64,000 nt of DNA from contig JALGQZ010000017.1 in assembly GCA_023105745.1 (NCBI GenBank), forward strand, positions 840,001-904,000, in the 5' to 3' direction. Under the pieces are notes generated by a model. That model did no database searches. It saw nothing but the letters and a program-made list of their open reading frames with translations, and was not told where the DNA came from. Below, in pieces: positions 1 to 11,517 of the stretch. Numbering within the stretch: position 1 is the first letter of the stretch; each line of letters begins with the position of its first letter. Source of the stretch: Austropuccinia psidii (Eukaryota; Basidiomycota; Pucciniomycetes; Pucciniales; Sphaerophragmiaceae). A program made the position numbers and the translations under genes.

Positions 1-901
1 CTTTTATAGCCCCAAGTGGTTCATTATCTGAAGCAAAGGCTTCCTTGTATTGAAATAAAATTTCAATAAGCCCTTCCTTCATTTCCAGTGTTAACTCAGG
101 ACTAATTTGTGCTTCAATTAATTGACTTGATACAAATTTTTCCTTATTAACATTTTGTACTTTTTTAATGACAGTAATTTCTCTTTTTTCTAGAGGAAAA
201 GCAAATTTTTGTCTTTTATTTTCCCCTATAGTAAAATACCTGTCTTTATGATTATTAATATCAATACCATAAATATTGAGATAATCATTCCCAAGTATAA
301 AGTGTTGTGAAGTTTAATTATTCATAGCAACAATTTCAACTTTCAGTCTTATACTTCCTGCAGGATGAGGAAATATGATTGCTGCTTCAAATATACCCAA
401 GGGGTGCATATTTTTGCTAGCACTGCTGAATGTTATACCTTCAATTGGCATTAATTTGTCTTGCCAATTGGTATAAGTTTTGTCAAGATAATCTTTTCCA
501 ACACAAGTGCAAAAAGCACCTGAGTCAAGATGTATCTTGGCTTCTGTGTTATTTATCACAATATTAGTGATACAAGATGACCCAGCTGTATAACCTTTAC
601 CTCTGGCAGATTTGGTTTTTTGCATCTTGGCATCTTGCACATGTATGAGATCCATACATTCATCACTATACTGTGGTAAGTGAGTATGTACCTCAGTAAC
701 CTCAAAAGAGACATTAATGTTCTCTATACTAAGTTCTTCTGATACTTCTTCTTCTTCTGAAGGCTCAGAATCACTTTCATGTAAAGATACATCAGTTTCT
801 TTTGTGTCTTCCACTTTTTCAATATTTATCTCATTGACTCTTGTCTTTCTTGTACAAGTGTTTGCCAAATGAGATGTGCTTCCACATTTATGACATTTCA
901 A
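1..901 (-). pseudogene. Gypsy-A gag C-terminus, CCHC knuckle and aspartic protease (broken)
   Basis: Read on the minus strand, 901-314 gives a zinc knuckle of the form CX2CX4HX4C ([14 protein letters not shown]), an acidic Glu/Ser-rich linker and a retropepsin-like site, LDSGAFCTC. The frame stops at 314-316 after MNN, where the intact sister copy continues with a cysteine codon (TGT there, TAA here). Downstream of the stop (313-1) the same frame continues with clear homology (protease C-terminus and linker to RT) to the window edge. Knuckle and protease active-site residues are intact, so the damage is the nonsense codon plus another at the upstream gag junction (near 932). Confidence 0.9.
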
Positions 902-931
902 AGGAGGTCTGTCATGTGGTTTATTTGGATT

Positions 932-1603
932 TTAAATTTGTTTCCCACTAGTCTTGTTGTCTATTGGGATTTTGGACCAATTTCTTCCAATTTTTGTTCT
1001 AGTAGTGATGTCCTCCATAGCATTGATATAATCTTCTGTAGAGCAAGGCTCAATACATCTGCTTCTTATAGCATGCTCAAGGTCACCCCCACATTTTCTT
1101 AATATCCTATTATGTACCATTGTTTCAGACATATCAGGATGAAGGGCAGTTAACCTGTCCTTCTGTTTAAGAAACCAAGTCATGGGCCTGTCCCTCTCAA
1201 TATTAAAAATGGCTTCTTCAAAAGAATTTTCCATTCTAAATATCGAGGAATCATTTGCCCATTTGGAAATAGTTTTTTCTTTCCACCAAGGCCAAGAATG
1301 TTTACCATGGTCTTGTCTTATTTTGTAATACCATTTCTTTGCTGATTTGGTAAATAATGAGTGTAATCTGGCACTTATGTATTCATCTGGTATGTTAAAG
1401 TCTTCTTTGAACATATCAATTGTTTTCATAAATTCCATATGGTTATATTCTCCTTCACCACTGAAGGTTGGCCATTCCTCTAATCTTGGAATGTCCTTAA
1501 AGTTGCAAGCAGTTTCCACATCATGACTTGAAATTGTATGATTTAAATCATTATTCAAGTTAAGAACATTTCTGTCTAGAATTGGTGTGGATTGCCTTGG
1601 CAA
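932..1603 (-). pseudogene. Gypsy-A gag capsid-like region (broken)
   Basis: A 223-codon open stretch matching the capsid-like part of gag in the sister element at 55110-59735. It contains the Trp-rich [15 protein letters not shown] segment, the [20 protein letters not shown] segment and the [18 protein letters not shown] segment typical of this lineage. It ends in a stop after SGKQI, where the sister reads through into a basic linker before the CCHC knuckle. Role in an intact element: particle-forming structural protein. This copy cannot make a continuous gag. Confidence 0.88.
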
Positions 1604-1633
1604 TTCATTTTTTAGTGATATATTATTAATACT

Positions 1634-2797
1634 TTATTGAATGTCTTCTTTCAATTCAAGTCTTGCTTTATCACTTTTTTCCAATTGTTCTTGAAAAAGA
1701 GCTGCATTGTGACCAGTAGAATTTTCCAAGTTTTGAACTTGTATTTTCAATTCTCTTAACTGTCCAGTTATAAAAGAAATTGAGTTCTCATCTGGTTGAT
1801 TGAGTAAGGTAACTTTAGACTCAAGTCTTTCACAAATTTGCGTCAAAGAAACAATATTGTCTTTATTAACATTTTCAAGGCCAATAATAGTCTTTTGTTG
1901 TTCTTTCACTTTTAATATCTCATTACCCAACTTCTGTTGGACATAATCAAATGCTTTAAATTTTGCCATAATTTCTTTATTACAAGATTCAAAGTGAGTT
2001 ACAAGTTTTACAAGATCTATTTCTTTGGGAAAGATTGATTCAATCTTTCCTCCTCCTTGTTTTTGAATTCCATCAAGGTTCTTGCCATATTGAAGACATT
2101 GTCCATGGCTGTCTTTTCCTTCTTTGGGATTCTGTAATTCTGAGGGTAAGGCTTGTTCCTCTTGGGCTTTGCCTTTCCCTTTGCCTTTTGCTTGCCCTTC
2201 TGGTTGGTTTTTGGGGCTTTCTTGGGCTTGTTTGGCACTTGTTGAGGCAGATTTTTGCTGGTGGATGCTTGAGGAGCTTCCACTGGGCTGGTTTCCTTGC
2301 CTTGGGCCAACTTCTTCTTCTGATCCCCTGATAAAATGCTTTGGTTTTTCAACCAAGCTTTTATCTGTTGGACTTGTCCTTTGACAGACATGGGTGTCCA
2401 ACCCATCAGAAGGTCTTCTGTCTTTTCTGGTCCCATGAACTTCTTCACTTGAGGATAAGAGCTAATGGTGCCTATCCAAAGACTTGGGAGAAGTTCCCAC
2501 TCTTGTTGTTTTGACGCCAAGAACCAGTTCTTCCATTGAGATTGATAAATCTCCACGGCTGCTTGTTGGAAATGGTTCAGGTCTAACAGAAATAGCAGTT
2601 ATGTCAGCTTCTGGACTCTTAATAAGAGGTTCAACGGTGCTGGCTAACCTTTGGGAACTGGTGGAAGTTCTGGCATCCTCCATTTGTGCCTCTCCTCTGG
2701 GAAGACATTCTTGCCTTTTGGATTTGTGGCTGGAATGTCCTGGTCCAGATCCATTTGGTTGGATGGAGTAGTTACTTCCACTTCTAGTAGGAGTCAT
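1634..2797 (-). pseudogene. Gypsy-A gag N-terminal frame (frame 0, broken)
   Basis: Starts at the ATG at 2797 with MTPTRSGSNYSIQ, a start conserved in all three related copies in the window (53968 and about 38155). The frame stops at 2462-2464 after DRHH, reopens in the same frame, and runs to a second stop at 1634 after KEDIQ, where the sister has TCA instead of TAA. The C-terminal third is a Gln/Lys/Glu-rich probable coiled coil ([17 protein letters not shown] and following). The mid-frame stop at 2462 lies in the stretch where another frame (2017-2556) is better conserved, so frame 0 may not be translated there. Confidence 0.75.
2017..2556 (-). CDS. Overlapping +1-frame gag-region ORF of Gypsy-A
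   Basis: A 180-codon open frame inside the gag region, +1 relative to the MTPTRSG frame. The first codon is GTG and the frame is open from a TAA further upstream, so translation presumably enters by a frame change, not at its own ATG. It encodes a Trp-rich segment (IYQSQWKNWFLASKQQEWEL), a Lys/Pro/Gln-rich middle and a C-terminus ending [14 protein letters not shown]...FPKK. The same frame is open at 54167-54748 and, split by a solo LTR, in the more diverged element at 36100-37960, always ending FPKK-stop. Its openness in three copies, while frame 0 carries stops in two, argues it is a real protein. Function unknown. Confidence 0.6.
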   Translation of the reverse strand: MEIYQSQWKNWFLASKQQEWELLPSLWIGTISSYPQVKKFMGPEKTEDLLMGWTPMSVKGQVQQIKAWLKNQSILSGDQKKKLAQGKETSPVEAPQASTSKNLPQQVPNKPKKAPKTNQKGKQKAKGKAKPKRNKPYPQNYRIPKKEKTAMDNVFNMARTLMEFKNKEEERLNQSFPKK

Positions 2798-3500
2798 TTC
2801 ACGTCAATTTTAGTAAAAAATAGAGTAAAGTTGAATTGAATTCACCTGCAGGACCTTTAAAGGGCTCTTTGGTTATCAAACCCCTTGGTGCTGGACTGGT
2901 TTGAATTTCAATACTGGACTCTGAGATTTCAGAGTCTGAAGAATTTTCTCTGATGGAAGACACTAGAGAAAATTAAAAATATAAGTTATTTTATCAAATA
3001 ATAAAAATAACTTATAAACTCAACTTATTAAATAAAGTTGTTTTAATGTAATTTTATGGCAAATTACGTCAAAAATAAAGAAAAATGTCTAAGATAAAAG
3101 AAAAAAATGTTTTTAGTAAATATTTTTATTTTTAAAGATTTTTTATTTCATTTATTATTTTCTTTAAAGAAATAACAATTATGCAATTAACAAGTTAATT
3201 AATCAAAATTGTATTATTATTCACTTTATACTAGAATAACTCAAAGAATAAATTTCAAGTCTGTGATGTGAAAAATCCACTAGTTAGACAAAAGAAATTT
3301 ATTCCAAATCACTCAATAGTATATTTTTTCAAACAATATTCTTAAGAAGAAGTTAACTTTATTAATATTATAAAGATTATTTATAAGGGATAAGTCCCAA
3401 AAAAGCCAATATTAAGAGAAATATGGCAATTTTACTTCAAAGAATAGTAAAATAAGGTCTAGAACATGGATTATGTCCCAAAAATTGGTTTAAAATCACG
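2798..3500 (-). promoter_or_regulatory. Gypsy-A leader with splice-acceptor-like site; no gene
   Basis: Noncoding leader between LTR and gag. On the minus strand a polypyrimidine stretch ending CTCTAG followed by TGTCTTCC gives a candidate 3' splice site at 2963-2964. The equivalent site occurs at 53801-53802 and 38383-38384 in the sister elements. No ATG lies between this acceptor and the gag ATG at 2797. The remainder is AT-rich without other recognisable features. Confidence 0.5.
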
Positions 3501-3514
3501 GCCAGGCCCCCAAA
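3501..3514 (-). promoter_or_regulatory. Candidate primer binding site of Gypsy-A
   Basis: Directly inside the 5' LTR, minus strand TTTGGGGGCCTGGC; the same sequence sits inside the Gypsy-D 5' LTR. Position is right for a minus-strand primer binding site, but I cannot assign the tRNA. Confidence 0.5.
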
Positions 3515-5686
3515 TGTAAGGTTTGTCTATGAAACTCTTGATAATAGTAGCAAAATCAAGAGTACTATGACTGTCCTCAATAGAAATATATAATATAATA
3601 AAATATTATAACCACAAATTTAAATATAATTATTAAAAATAATTATATATAAAAAAATAAATTGAATTATTATTATAAAAATATAATAATTATAATAAAT
3701 TATAATTATTCTATTATTGTTATAGTCACTGACAGTTATAACAATAAGAATTGTAAAGCTCTTAATGAGACAATTACACATGGAAATATAAATATTAACC
3801 ACTTATAAATAATATAAATATTATTTATAAAAGAATTATAACACACACTGTGCAGAAATAATTCTCATAGAATAAAATTCTATATAAAAAAACTAATACT
3901 AGATAAAGAAAATGTAGAACTTTAGAGAAAACTTACTTATAATATTTATTTAATACAACAAGTTAAACAACAACAGCTATTATATTAAATAATGATTATA
4001 AGTTAAAAACACGTCTAAAATCAATAATTTTAAGGATAAAACAACTTTTTATGATAAAATTTAAGATTAAAGAGTTTTTAAGAGGAATTTGTGGATTTTA
4101 AAAGATATTTAAGATGAAAATTATATAATATAAAATATATTATTGATGATTACAACAATAATCTGAATTCTATGATTTCAATTCTTTAATTTCCAATTAA
4201 TAAAGAATAAAATAACTTTAGAATTACTTTAATAATAAGATTTTATAAATAATAAAACTTTACCTGTTTAAATTTTTAATATGATTGGATTGATGATGAA
4301 TGATGGACAAAAACAGTGATGAAAAGACTCTTTTTATGTCTTCAGAGCATCTCTCATGATTCATAATGAATATAGAGGGCGTGCTCAGGTCAAAACTGAA
4401 AAACCATACTTAAAAACAAAGTTCTTAACTTAAGGCAACTTGTTTTTAATTCCAATTTAAAGTTACCAGTGTTATTCTTAACTCCATGTAACTTTAATCC
4501 TCATTTAAACTAATTATTTTAAGTTTTTAATATAAATAAACTTATTTATATTAAAGTTCATCACATTAACAACTTAAAAATAGAGTTTCAAGTAGAATTC
4601 TCTTAAACTCAATTTTTAATTAATTTTTAAAGAAATCATAATTTTCTTTGAGCTTAATTAAAAGGGTAAACTTCCAGGCTAATTACCCAGGAAATTTATT
4701 TATAAAAGATACGTAAACTTTAATTTATATATAGATAATTTTAAATTCTAAGCTGTGTGAAATTTTCAAGAAAATCCATTAAGATTTGGATTTTTAATGA
4801 ATTTTTGAAGTTATTGCTATTTTTCCATGTAAAATAGCAATACACACCAAACCTTAGCTTTTGATAAGGTTTTGATGCTTGTAACTTTAAAGTTTTAAGC
4901 TTATTTAAGGTTTTTAAGCTTTATTAAGCTTTGACAGTTCTTAAAACCTTGATTTCAACCCTCCATATTGGGATTTACCTTTTGGCAGCTTGAAATTCCT
5001 GTCCAAATTGGGATAAACCCAGTTTAAACCTTAAGGTTGGATCAAAGTCTAATCTTAAAGTTTAAATAGGGTTGAAAATCCTCCAATACAGGTGGACAAC
5101 CTTAATTTAATCATTGCAGATCCAAAAAGCTGTCTACCCCAGCTCTATTTGGTCTTTTTCCTTTTTCCCACCTTTTTGTGTGGATTTTGCCCTTTTATTT
5201 ATTTAAAGCCATACCATGGCTTTAAACCCTTTTAAATTGAGCTCATGCAGGATTTACATTCTGTATGGCAGATCCTTAGCCAATTCAGTAAATATACACC
5301 AGACCTCAATTTTAACTAAAATTTTGGTAAGTTTGCATTAACCTTATGCAACTTTAAATTTAAGCTTATTTAAGCTTAAATTTAACAATTTTAAAAAAAT
5401 GTTAAAAAAGTTACATTAGTACTGTGAGATTTGTAAATCTTCTAATAACACAAGAAATAAGTTTTTTTGGGTATAACACCTTATGGATGTACCCTAGGTT
5501 ATTTTTGGTGTAGAATCCAAAAATGACATAATATTTATAACTTTGTTTATCCAAAATACAGTTTTACTTATTTTTTGTTAATTTTTATTTTAATTTCAGC
5601 TAAAAAGTCTGTTTAAGACAAAATTAGCTGTTTATAAAATCATTTGTGGCCTTATGGGTATGTTATACATACCTCACAGGCTCACA
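3515..5686 (-). repeat. 5' LTR of Gypsy-A (2,172 bp)
   Basis: Begins TGTGAGCC and ends CTTACA on the minus strand, the same edges as the Gypsy-D LTRs (2,197 bp). It includes the HindIII-rich AAGCTTA stretch, a TATA-like CATAAAAAG followed by a conserved ACAG/GTAAAG donor-like site, and the AT-rich 3620-4260 part. It differs from the Gypsy-D LTR by many substitutions and small indels, so it is an older insertion. Short open frames in it (for example 3620-3802) are AT-rich noise. Confidence 0.92.
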
Positions 5687-7879
5687 GTAATGATTAAATA
5701 CTGTTGGAGTTCACTTTTGGGCTTCTTTTAGTCTTTTGAGAGTTAAAATTTGGGAAAATCCAAAATATTAAAGATTCATTTTCAATCATTTCATTTGCTT
5801 TAGATATTTCTTTGCAATAACATAAATTAAAAGTATCCTCATAATTTCAAGTTTATTATTATTTTGATTAAAATTTTCAAGATGGTAGAGATGCTCTGTT
5901 TAATTTGTAGAATGTGTTATTCATTATTTGGCTTAATTATTACACCTGTTTTAGTGAATTCAAGGAATAAATATAATTTATTACAGCTTCTATAAAGTAA
6001 AATATAAAATATCAATAATGAAAATCTTTCATGAATTTAGATCTGATGAAACTTCAGATAATATGAAGATGCACATCAAACTAACCCAAATTAGTTGTTT
6101 TCCAAATTATGTAATTGAATGAAAAATTTTCATTTATCATATTTAATATCTCAAATTGAATCATTTAATAATGAGCTTATTTTGAAAGTAGAACAATTAT
6201 TTTTGGTATTTTTCCTTTGTATATGAATCTCAAAAAATGTTTTATAGCAAAAATGATCATGAAGAATGATCTTTTCATTTAAAGGATTCTGTTTTCATTT
6301 TTGAAGCATGATATATTAATCTTATACAAATTTAAATCATCATATAATCTCATAATTGTACTTTGACCCCAAAGAAAAATGATATATTCAAAAATGCTGA
6401 TAATCAAATATATTCAGTTTCACGGAATTATAAGTTTAAATTGGTATGGCATCTGTTCAAAACCACTGAAAATCCCTTCAAAAATATTCACAGAAGATAT
6501 ATCCTTAAAATTTTTGTAGAAGTATGTTTCTATATTTTAAAATTGAATGTATGTGATTTTTCTTGAAAGTCTTGCAGCACTAAACTTTTTCAGCTATAAA
6601 ATAAATGCTCTAATATTACCCCGTAATTTTTTAAGCTTGTGATTTTTTCACTTGGATATTTTGAGCTTGCTTCTCCATAAAAGGATGATCAATGCATACC
6701 TAGATTTAGTTTCAATATTCATTAAATTGAACAAATCTTTTTGAAGAAATTATTACCAAAAATTTGGGTTTCTCAGGTATAAAATTTTATCTTAATTGCT
6801 TCCAAAAGACAATTAATTCTCATTTGAGGGTTCAAAATCTTTTCAAAGAATTAATTCTCAATATTTTCCTTAAAGTATCATATCTAAGTGAAAGTCAATA
6901 GAAGGATAAATGAAAAAATTGAAATGGTCAAAGTACCTAAAAGTATTTCAAAGATTGGAAAACCCTATTCTAAAAGTAAGGCCTCTAAAGTTAGAGATGA
7001 AAAACTTATTTCAACGACAGTTTTTTATGTGTTATTTTACAAGATAAATGCCAAATGTTTAGGCAAATAATTTGAGTTTCCAAATATAAGTCAGGATGTA
7101 AGCATTTAAAAGTTCAATTTTCACTCATTCTAATTAATGTTAAATAATTTGCATGTGTGTTGAAATTTATTCTTTGAGGAATAATAATCATGAATAAACA
7201 CTGAAAAAATCATTTTGAACATTTTTTGGGCTTGTAATTCATATTATTTTCCCTTTTACAGATAATATTTGTTGAAGTTTGGAATGAATTAATGTAACAG
7301 ATCTCCATTTAGAAATCAATCTTCCACTTATATATTTTTTGGAAATACTTAATTTCTTATTTTCCATTAATGATAGAATGGGCCAAGGTTTTTGTGAGTG
7401 GAGGTTTTGTAATGTTTACTTGGGGTAGAAAATATGATGTGTTTGGAAAGGACTTTCTTTGTGTGCCACAAGATATATGGTTATCCACAAATAGCTTTGA
7501 ACAATTTATGATTATCAGGAATAATTGAGAAGTGAATACTGAAGCCTTGATACTTAGTGCTTTATTCATAATACAGGGGTTTTTAATATGAAATGTGAGA
7601 AATTTGCATTTGTAAAAACATGGATTGAAAAGCTTCTTATAAGCTCCTGTTTAATTGAGATACTTTGTTATAGTATAGAATGTGATCCAAATATAGATCT
7701 TCATAAAGAATTACATGTTGGTATTCATGTTTAAATTCTTTTAATTTCATGTCAAAGCCCTGTTTGACCTTCAGCTCCTGACCCCAGGTTCTTCCTCTTT
7801 TTTCATGGTGATAGAAGGTATGGCCAAAAAAAACCAAGTAAGGGTAAATAAAATATTCATCTTCCATCTATCTTCTACA
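5687..7879. other. AT-rich sequence without recognisable gene
   Basis: About 2.2 kb of AT-rich DNA. Only short open frames (60-76 codons) occur, with no recognisable domain or codon structure. Probably decayed transposon sequence; I could not match it to another part of the window. Confidence 0.5.
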
Positions 7880-8860
7880 GATTTATGTTGAGATACCCAA
7901 ATTTGAATTATTTTTGAAATAGCACAATCAGAGCCTTCCTCTGGTGCCTTCCATTTCCCCTTATCTCATCCAGAACAAAGTTTATTTGAAACCAAGGTCA
8001 ATAGAGGATTCATCATGAATCAATAAGTTAGCAATGGGATTTATCATTGGTAAAAATTTGCCATATTCCATTTCAGCCATACTGAATTACTAAACTTTGC
8101 TAATAACCCATCAAGGGCTACAAAATGAGGCACTTTTGAGCTCTCTATCTTTAAAAATGAAAAAGGTATGGCAGCTTTAAGGTTAAAATCCTATAATATT
8201 GGATAAAGTGCAATACTTCAGGATAGTGTCCCACAAATATGAATATTAGGTGTCAAAATCACAAAAAAGTGTTTTTCTAATTCAATACCTCATATTTTTA
8301 CCAATACAGGGTCCACTGATGTGTGCATTACAGCCTTATACACATCTGACCAGTAGGAACACATCTGTGAGGACCCCAAATGAAAGGTTTGACCATGTAT
8401 TGGGGGAAAGTGACCATTTTTGGTTTCAAATCTTTATCTGAGCTCAATTCAGGGTATACAGGATGTGTATTAGCCACAATCCTTTCCTTTGATGTTGAAT
8501 TCTATGTGGAGAAGACCAGAGGTCCTCCCCACCTATTTTCTGGATAACAAGTGACCTTCCTCTGCATAAAAGAGGAATCCCAATCAAGCTCTTGAACTTC
8601 TATGTAGTAAAGCCTTCCACAGGCACTATAATCTTGGAAAAGATTCAGGTATACTTAAATTCCCATAAGTATTTTAGTGCTTATTATGATTAGTCAATTG
8701 ATAATTATTTCACCCAGGGCTTTCAGCAGTGCTCACCACCACTATTACCACATAGTAAAGCCACAATAATCCATTTTAAAACTTACTTGCTTTCAGATAT
8801 TCATGTAAAATTTCTAGCTTAAGTTTTAAATATTATTTCAATAGCTTTATCATGGACTGG
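7880..8860 (+). repeat. Degenerate Copia-type LTR-like sequence
   Basis: Aligns by eye with the solo LTR at 36252-37681 (reverse strand) over several landmarks in order: a GAGCTC...CTTTAAGGT(C/T)AAAATC block, ATGAATAT(G/T)AGGTGTCAAA, CAATACCTCATAT, a TGTGAGG(T/A)CCCCA(G/A)ATGAAA block and CCCAGGGCTTTCA(A/G)CAGxGCTCACCACCACTAT. Strongly diverged. The left edge is not defined and no target duplication was found. It could be a solo LTR or the 5' LTR of the decayed Copia element further right. Confidence 0.55.
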
Positions 8861-10504
8861 GCCTGAAATTTTGGGTGCCTCGCCATATTTTTGGACTTTT
8901 TTTGGCACAAAAAGTGTGTTTCTTCTTCTATTTTTCAATTTAAGTGATGATTATCATTCTTATTTAGCATCAAATATAACACCAATAAAAATAATAATAC
9001 ATGAAATATCATATATTGCTAATTTTTTAGTGGCATATAATCATGAGCCATTGTTTTTTTCTTTTTCTCATGTCTGCAAGCAAAAATATCCAGATTTCAC
9101 TCTCGGGACCTTTATTTTAGAAGGAGGTTTCTTTTTTTGTAATCAGGTTGTTTTCCTGAATGAGTTTGTAAGATCTATCAATATTTATAAGAGTAAAAAA
9201 ATTGATTGGGAATTTTTGGGTGTTTTTGAATTTGTTCAGGTACAAGTAAATTTCAAGACCCAGTTTTCCTGAAAGTTCAGATATTAATCAGAGGATGGTG
9301 TAAATCACCTTTTCACAGATATGGCCCTTTCACATCTACAATCAAGACATTCAAAAATTTACACATCTACCCAATCTGAAGCTCAATTAATTTTTCTTAA
9401 CTAAAATAACTGGACAATCCAATTGAATAAAAACTTAGAAACACACTTCTCTTGTTATCCTGTTCTTCCAAATGTAATACTAAATGAGTTCAATCCAGAA
9501 GGCACCTTTCATTTACTTCAACTTGAAACTCACAATAAAATTTACCCCAACATGATGGAATCAGAAAGATGGCTAAAGGAACCTAAAAAATAAGAAAATT
9601 ACATGGTTCCATGGTACTATACTTACTTTAGAAAGAACTCTCATTGAAAATTGAAAAATTTGGATTATTCATCAATAACAAGTTTTACTAAGTATTACAC
9701 TATCTAAGGAGAATACCTCAATGTTCCAAATGGTGGAAAACAAGCCATACAGCCCCTTGGTGAATGAATAATCCACTCTGCACTGAGTGTGGATCCTCAC
9801 TTGATACTAACACTTTTACTGTCATTAAGAAATGATTAGAAAAATTTCCCTGCATTGTATGTGTAACCAAGACAAATTTAACCTCAAAAAGGGTTTTAAA
9901 TGAATTAAATTAATGATTCTTACATTTACCTGTTGAAAATTATGTTCAACACCAAACTGATCAAGAATTCATCACTCATAGTTCAACAAACTCCACACCA
10001 CCACTATTGTAAAATCAACCAAACAAAGACCAACATGTGCAGATTACTGCACATAATTGAATATTCTCAAGAATATAATCCTGAAGATACCATCGAAAAT
10101 CAATCATTTTGATTAATTACCACTTAATTTCTGCTTACTCCTTTTTCTTTTAATTCCTGCTCATTCTCATTCTCATTATTCTTCTTAAATTGTCTCTCTT
10201 TGCCTATTTTTTCTTTTCTAATTCGCCTATTTCTAACTATCAAGTTAAGCCTGCTTTATTAATGTATTTCTGTTTCTCAAGACTAATTTTCTAGGCTTTT
10301 CCAAAGCTAACTTATCCATCACTGTTTGAGAAAATTATCTTTTTTGTACCCTACGTTTTTGTTGGTCTTTTGTTCTTATAGCTATTTTTAGTCACTTTTC
10401 AGGTACAACCCTTTTCTTTATTCATTTAATGCTAATCTCATAAATGAAATCTTACCGTTTAGTTTTGATCTCTAACAGATTTACAGTGACAAGATCTAAT
10501 CAAT
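8861..10504. other. AT-rich stretch upstream of Copia gag; no supported gene
   Basis: Contains one plus-strand open frame of 133 codons (8871-9272) rich in Phe, Ile and Tyr with no family resemblance; I do not call it a gene. A CACACCACCACTATTG block near 9990 resembles part of the LTR-like sequence at 7880-8860, so this stretch may include decayed Copia LTR or leader. No primer binding site was recognised. Confidence 0.4.
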
Positions 10505-11517
10505 ACTAAAGTATGGCAGATTGTCAAGCTTGCTATGAACTTTGAAAATAATGCTGAAGTTAACTCAATTCCCATTCTCAATACTTCCAACGATGGAGAA
10601 TTGGTTTCTCAAATAACCATTCTTTTAAGGCAAAAAGACCTAATTTATTTTTGTGAAAGACCCATTACTCTGGATCTATACACCACAGAAACAAACAAAT
10701 GGAACAAGGCCCAATTTCATGCAATCAGAATCATTTCTTGTTGAGTCAGTAACTGAGTTTTAATTTATGTCGTCAAAAAATTCTCAAAGAATCCCCATCT
10801 TCTATGGAAAGAACTTAAAGAGAATTATACATTAAAAAAGGCAGTCAACGAAGGCAGGGTTTGGATGAAATCGCTCAAATTCCATTACAATGGGAACCTT
10901 CAGCATTACATTGGCAGTAGCTGAATGCCAATGATGGTACTTGAAAATGACAACATAACCATTACCAACAAATATCACTCCTTCTCTCTTTTGGGAAGAA
11001 TATTGGGAGATCCCAAAATGCACTTTTATGTAGAAGCTCTAAAACTAAATGAAGACCTTGTCAAGGATTCTGTATTATTTCTTGCCAAATTGCAAGAATT
11101 TCATGAAAACTCTTCATCACAGGAAAAGTCTAATTTTCCTCCAGCCTCTGCCCTCATATCTAAATAAGCTCATCCGTATAAAATCCTCTATTTTTTCACT
11201 AATAGGAAATGCAACCCAATGTGCACTAATCATAGAAAAGATCAGTGCTATGCCAAAAGCTTCTTCTCAGGCCTCCTCGTAGAAACAATGAAAAGAAAAA
11301 TCAAGCCTCAGAACATTTACCTACCCCTCAAGCTCTTATTACTAGCAAAAAAGTTTTTTTAAGCCTCAAGAGTTGATCATTGACTGTGGCACAACCTACC
11401 ACATGTTTAAATCTCAAAGGTACTTCACTTGTTTCATCAAAATTCCATGAACTGATTTCAGTACTTGTGATTTCTGGCTAGAACTCTTGTATCAGTAGGA
11501 ATAGGTACCCTTGTTAT
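10505..11517 (+). pseudogene. Copia gag and start of protease (broken)
   Basis: Best pieces are 10535-10744 (IPILNTSNDGELVSQ, LLRQKDL, TTETNKWNKA), a Copia-type gag start, and 10925-11167. Around 11205-11290 there is a decayed Cys-rich knuckle (CNPMCTNHRKDQC). At 11368-11420 an aspartic-protease-like motif (IDCGTTYHMF) is followed by a short homologous stretch. Frames are interrupted several times (for example a stop right after the first ATG-led segment near 10530). An intact element would encode the capsid and the polyprotein-cleaving protease. The segment ends where the solo LTR at 11518 inserted (TSD GTTAT). Confidence 0.8.

Larger units (their letters stand above)
1..5686 (-). mobile_element. 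Gypsy-A: Ty3/Gypsy LTR retrotransposon, 5' half only, cut by window edge
   Basis: Minus-strand element. From right to left it shows the 5' LTR (3515-5686), a primer-binding-site-like stretch, an AT-rich leader, gag, a CCHC knuckle and protease. The window edge cuts it just before reverse transcriptase. It is the same family as the complete element at 51053-62065: gag and protease are collinear and mostly identical, and the LTR edges are the same. Right-hand flank is GTAAT (5687-5691); the matching duplication lies outside the window. Gag and protease frames are interrupted by stops, so this copy is dead. Confidence 0.95.

Noticed and set aside
8871..9272. 133-codon open frame in AT-rich DNA
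   Set aside because: No domain, no homologue I recognise, composition like the surrounding noncoding DNA.
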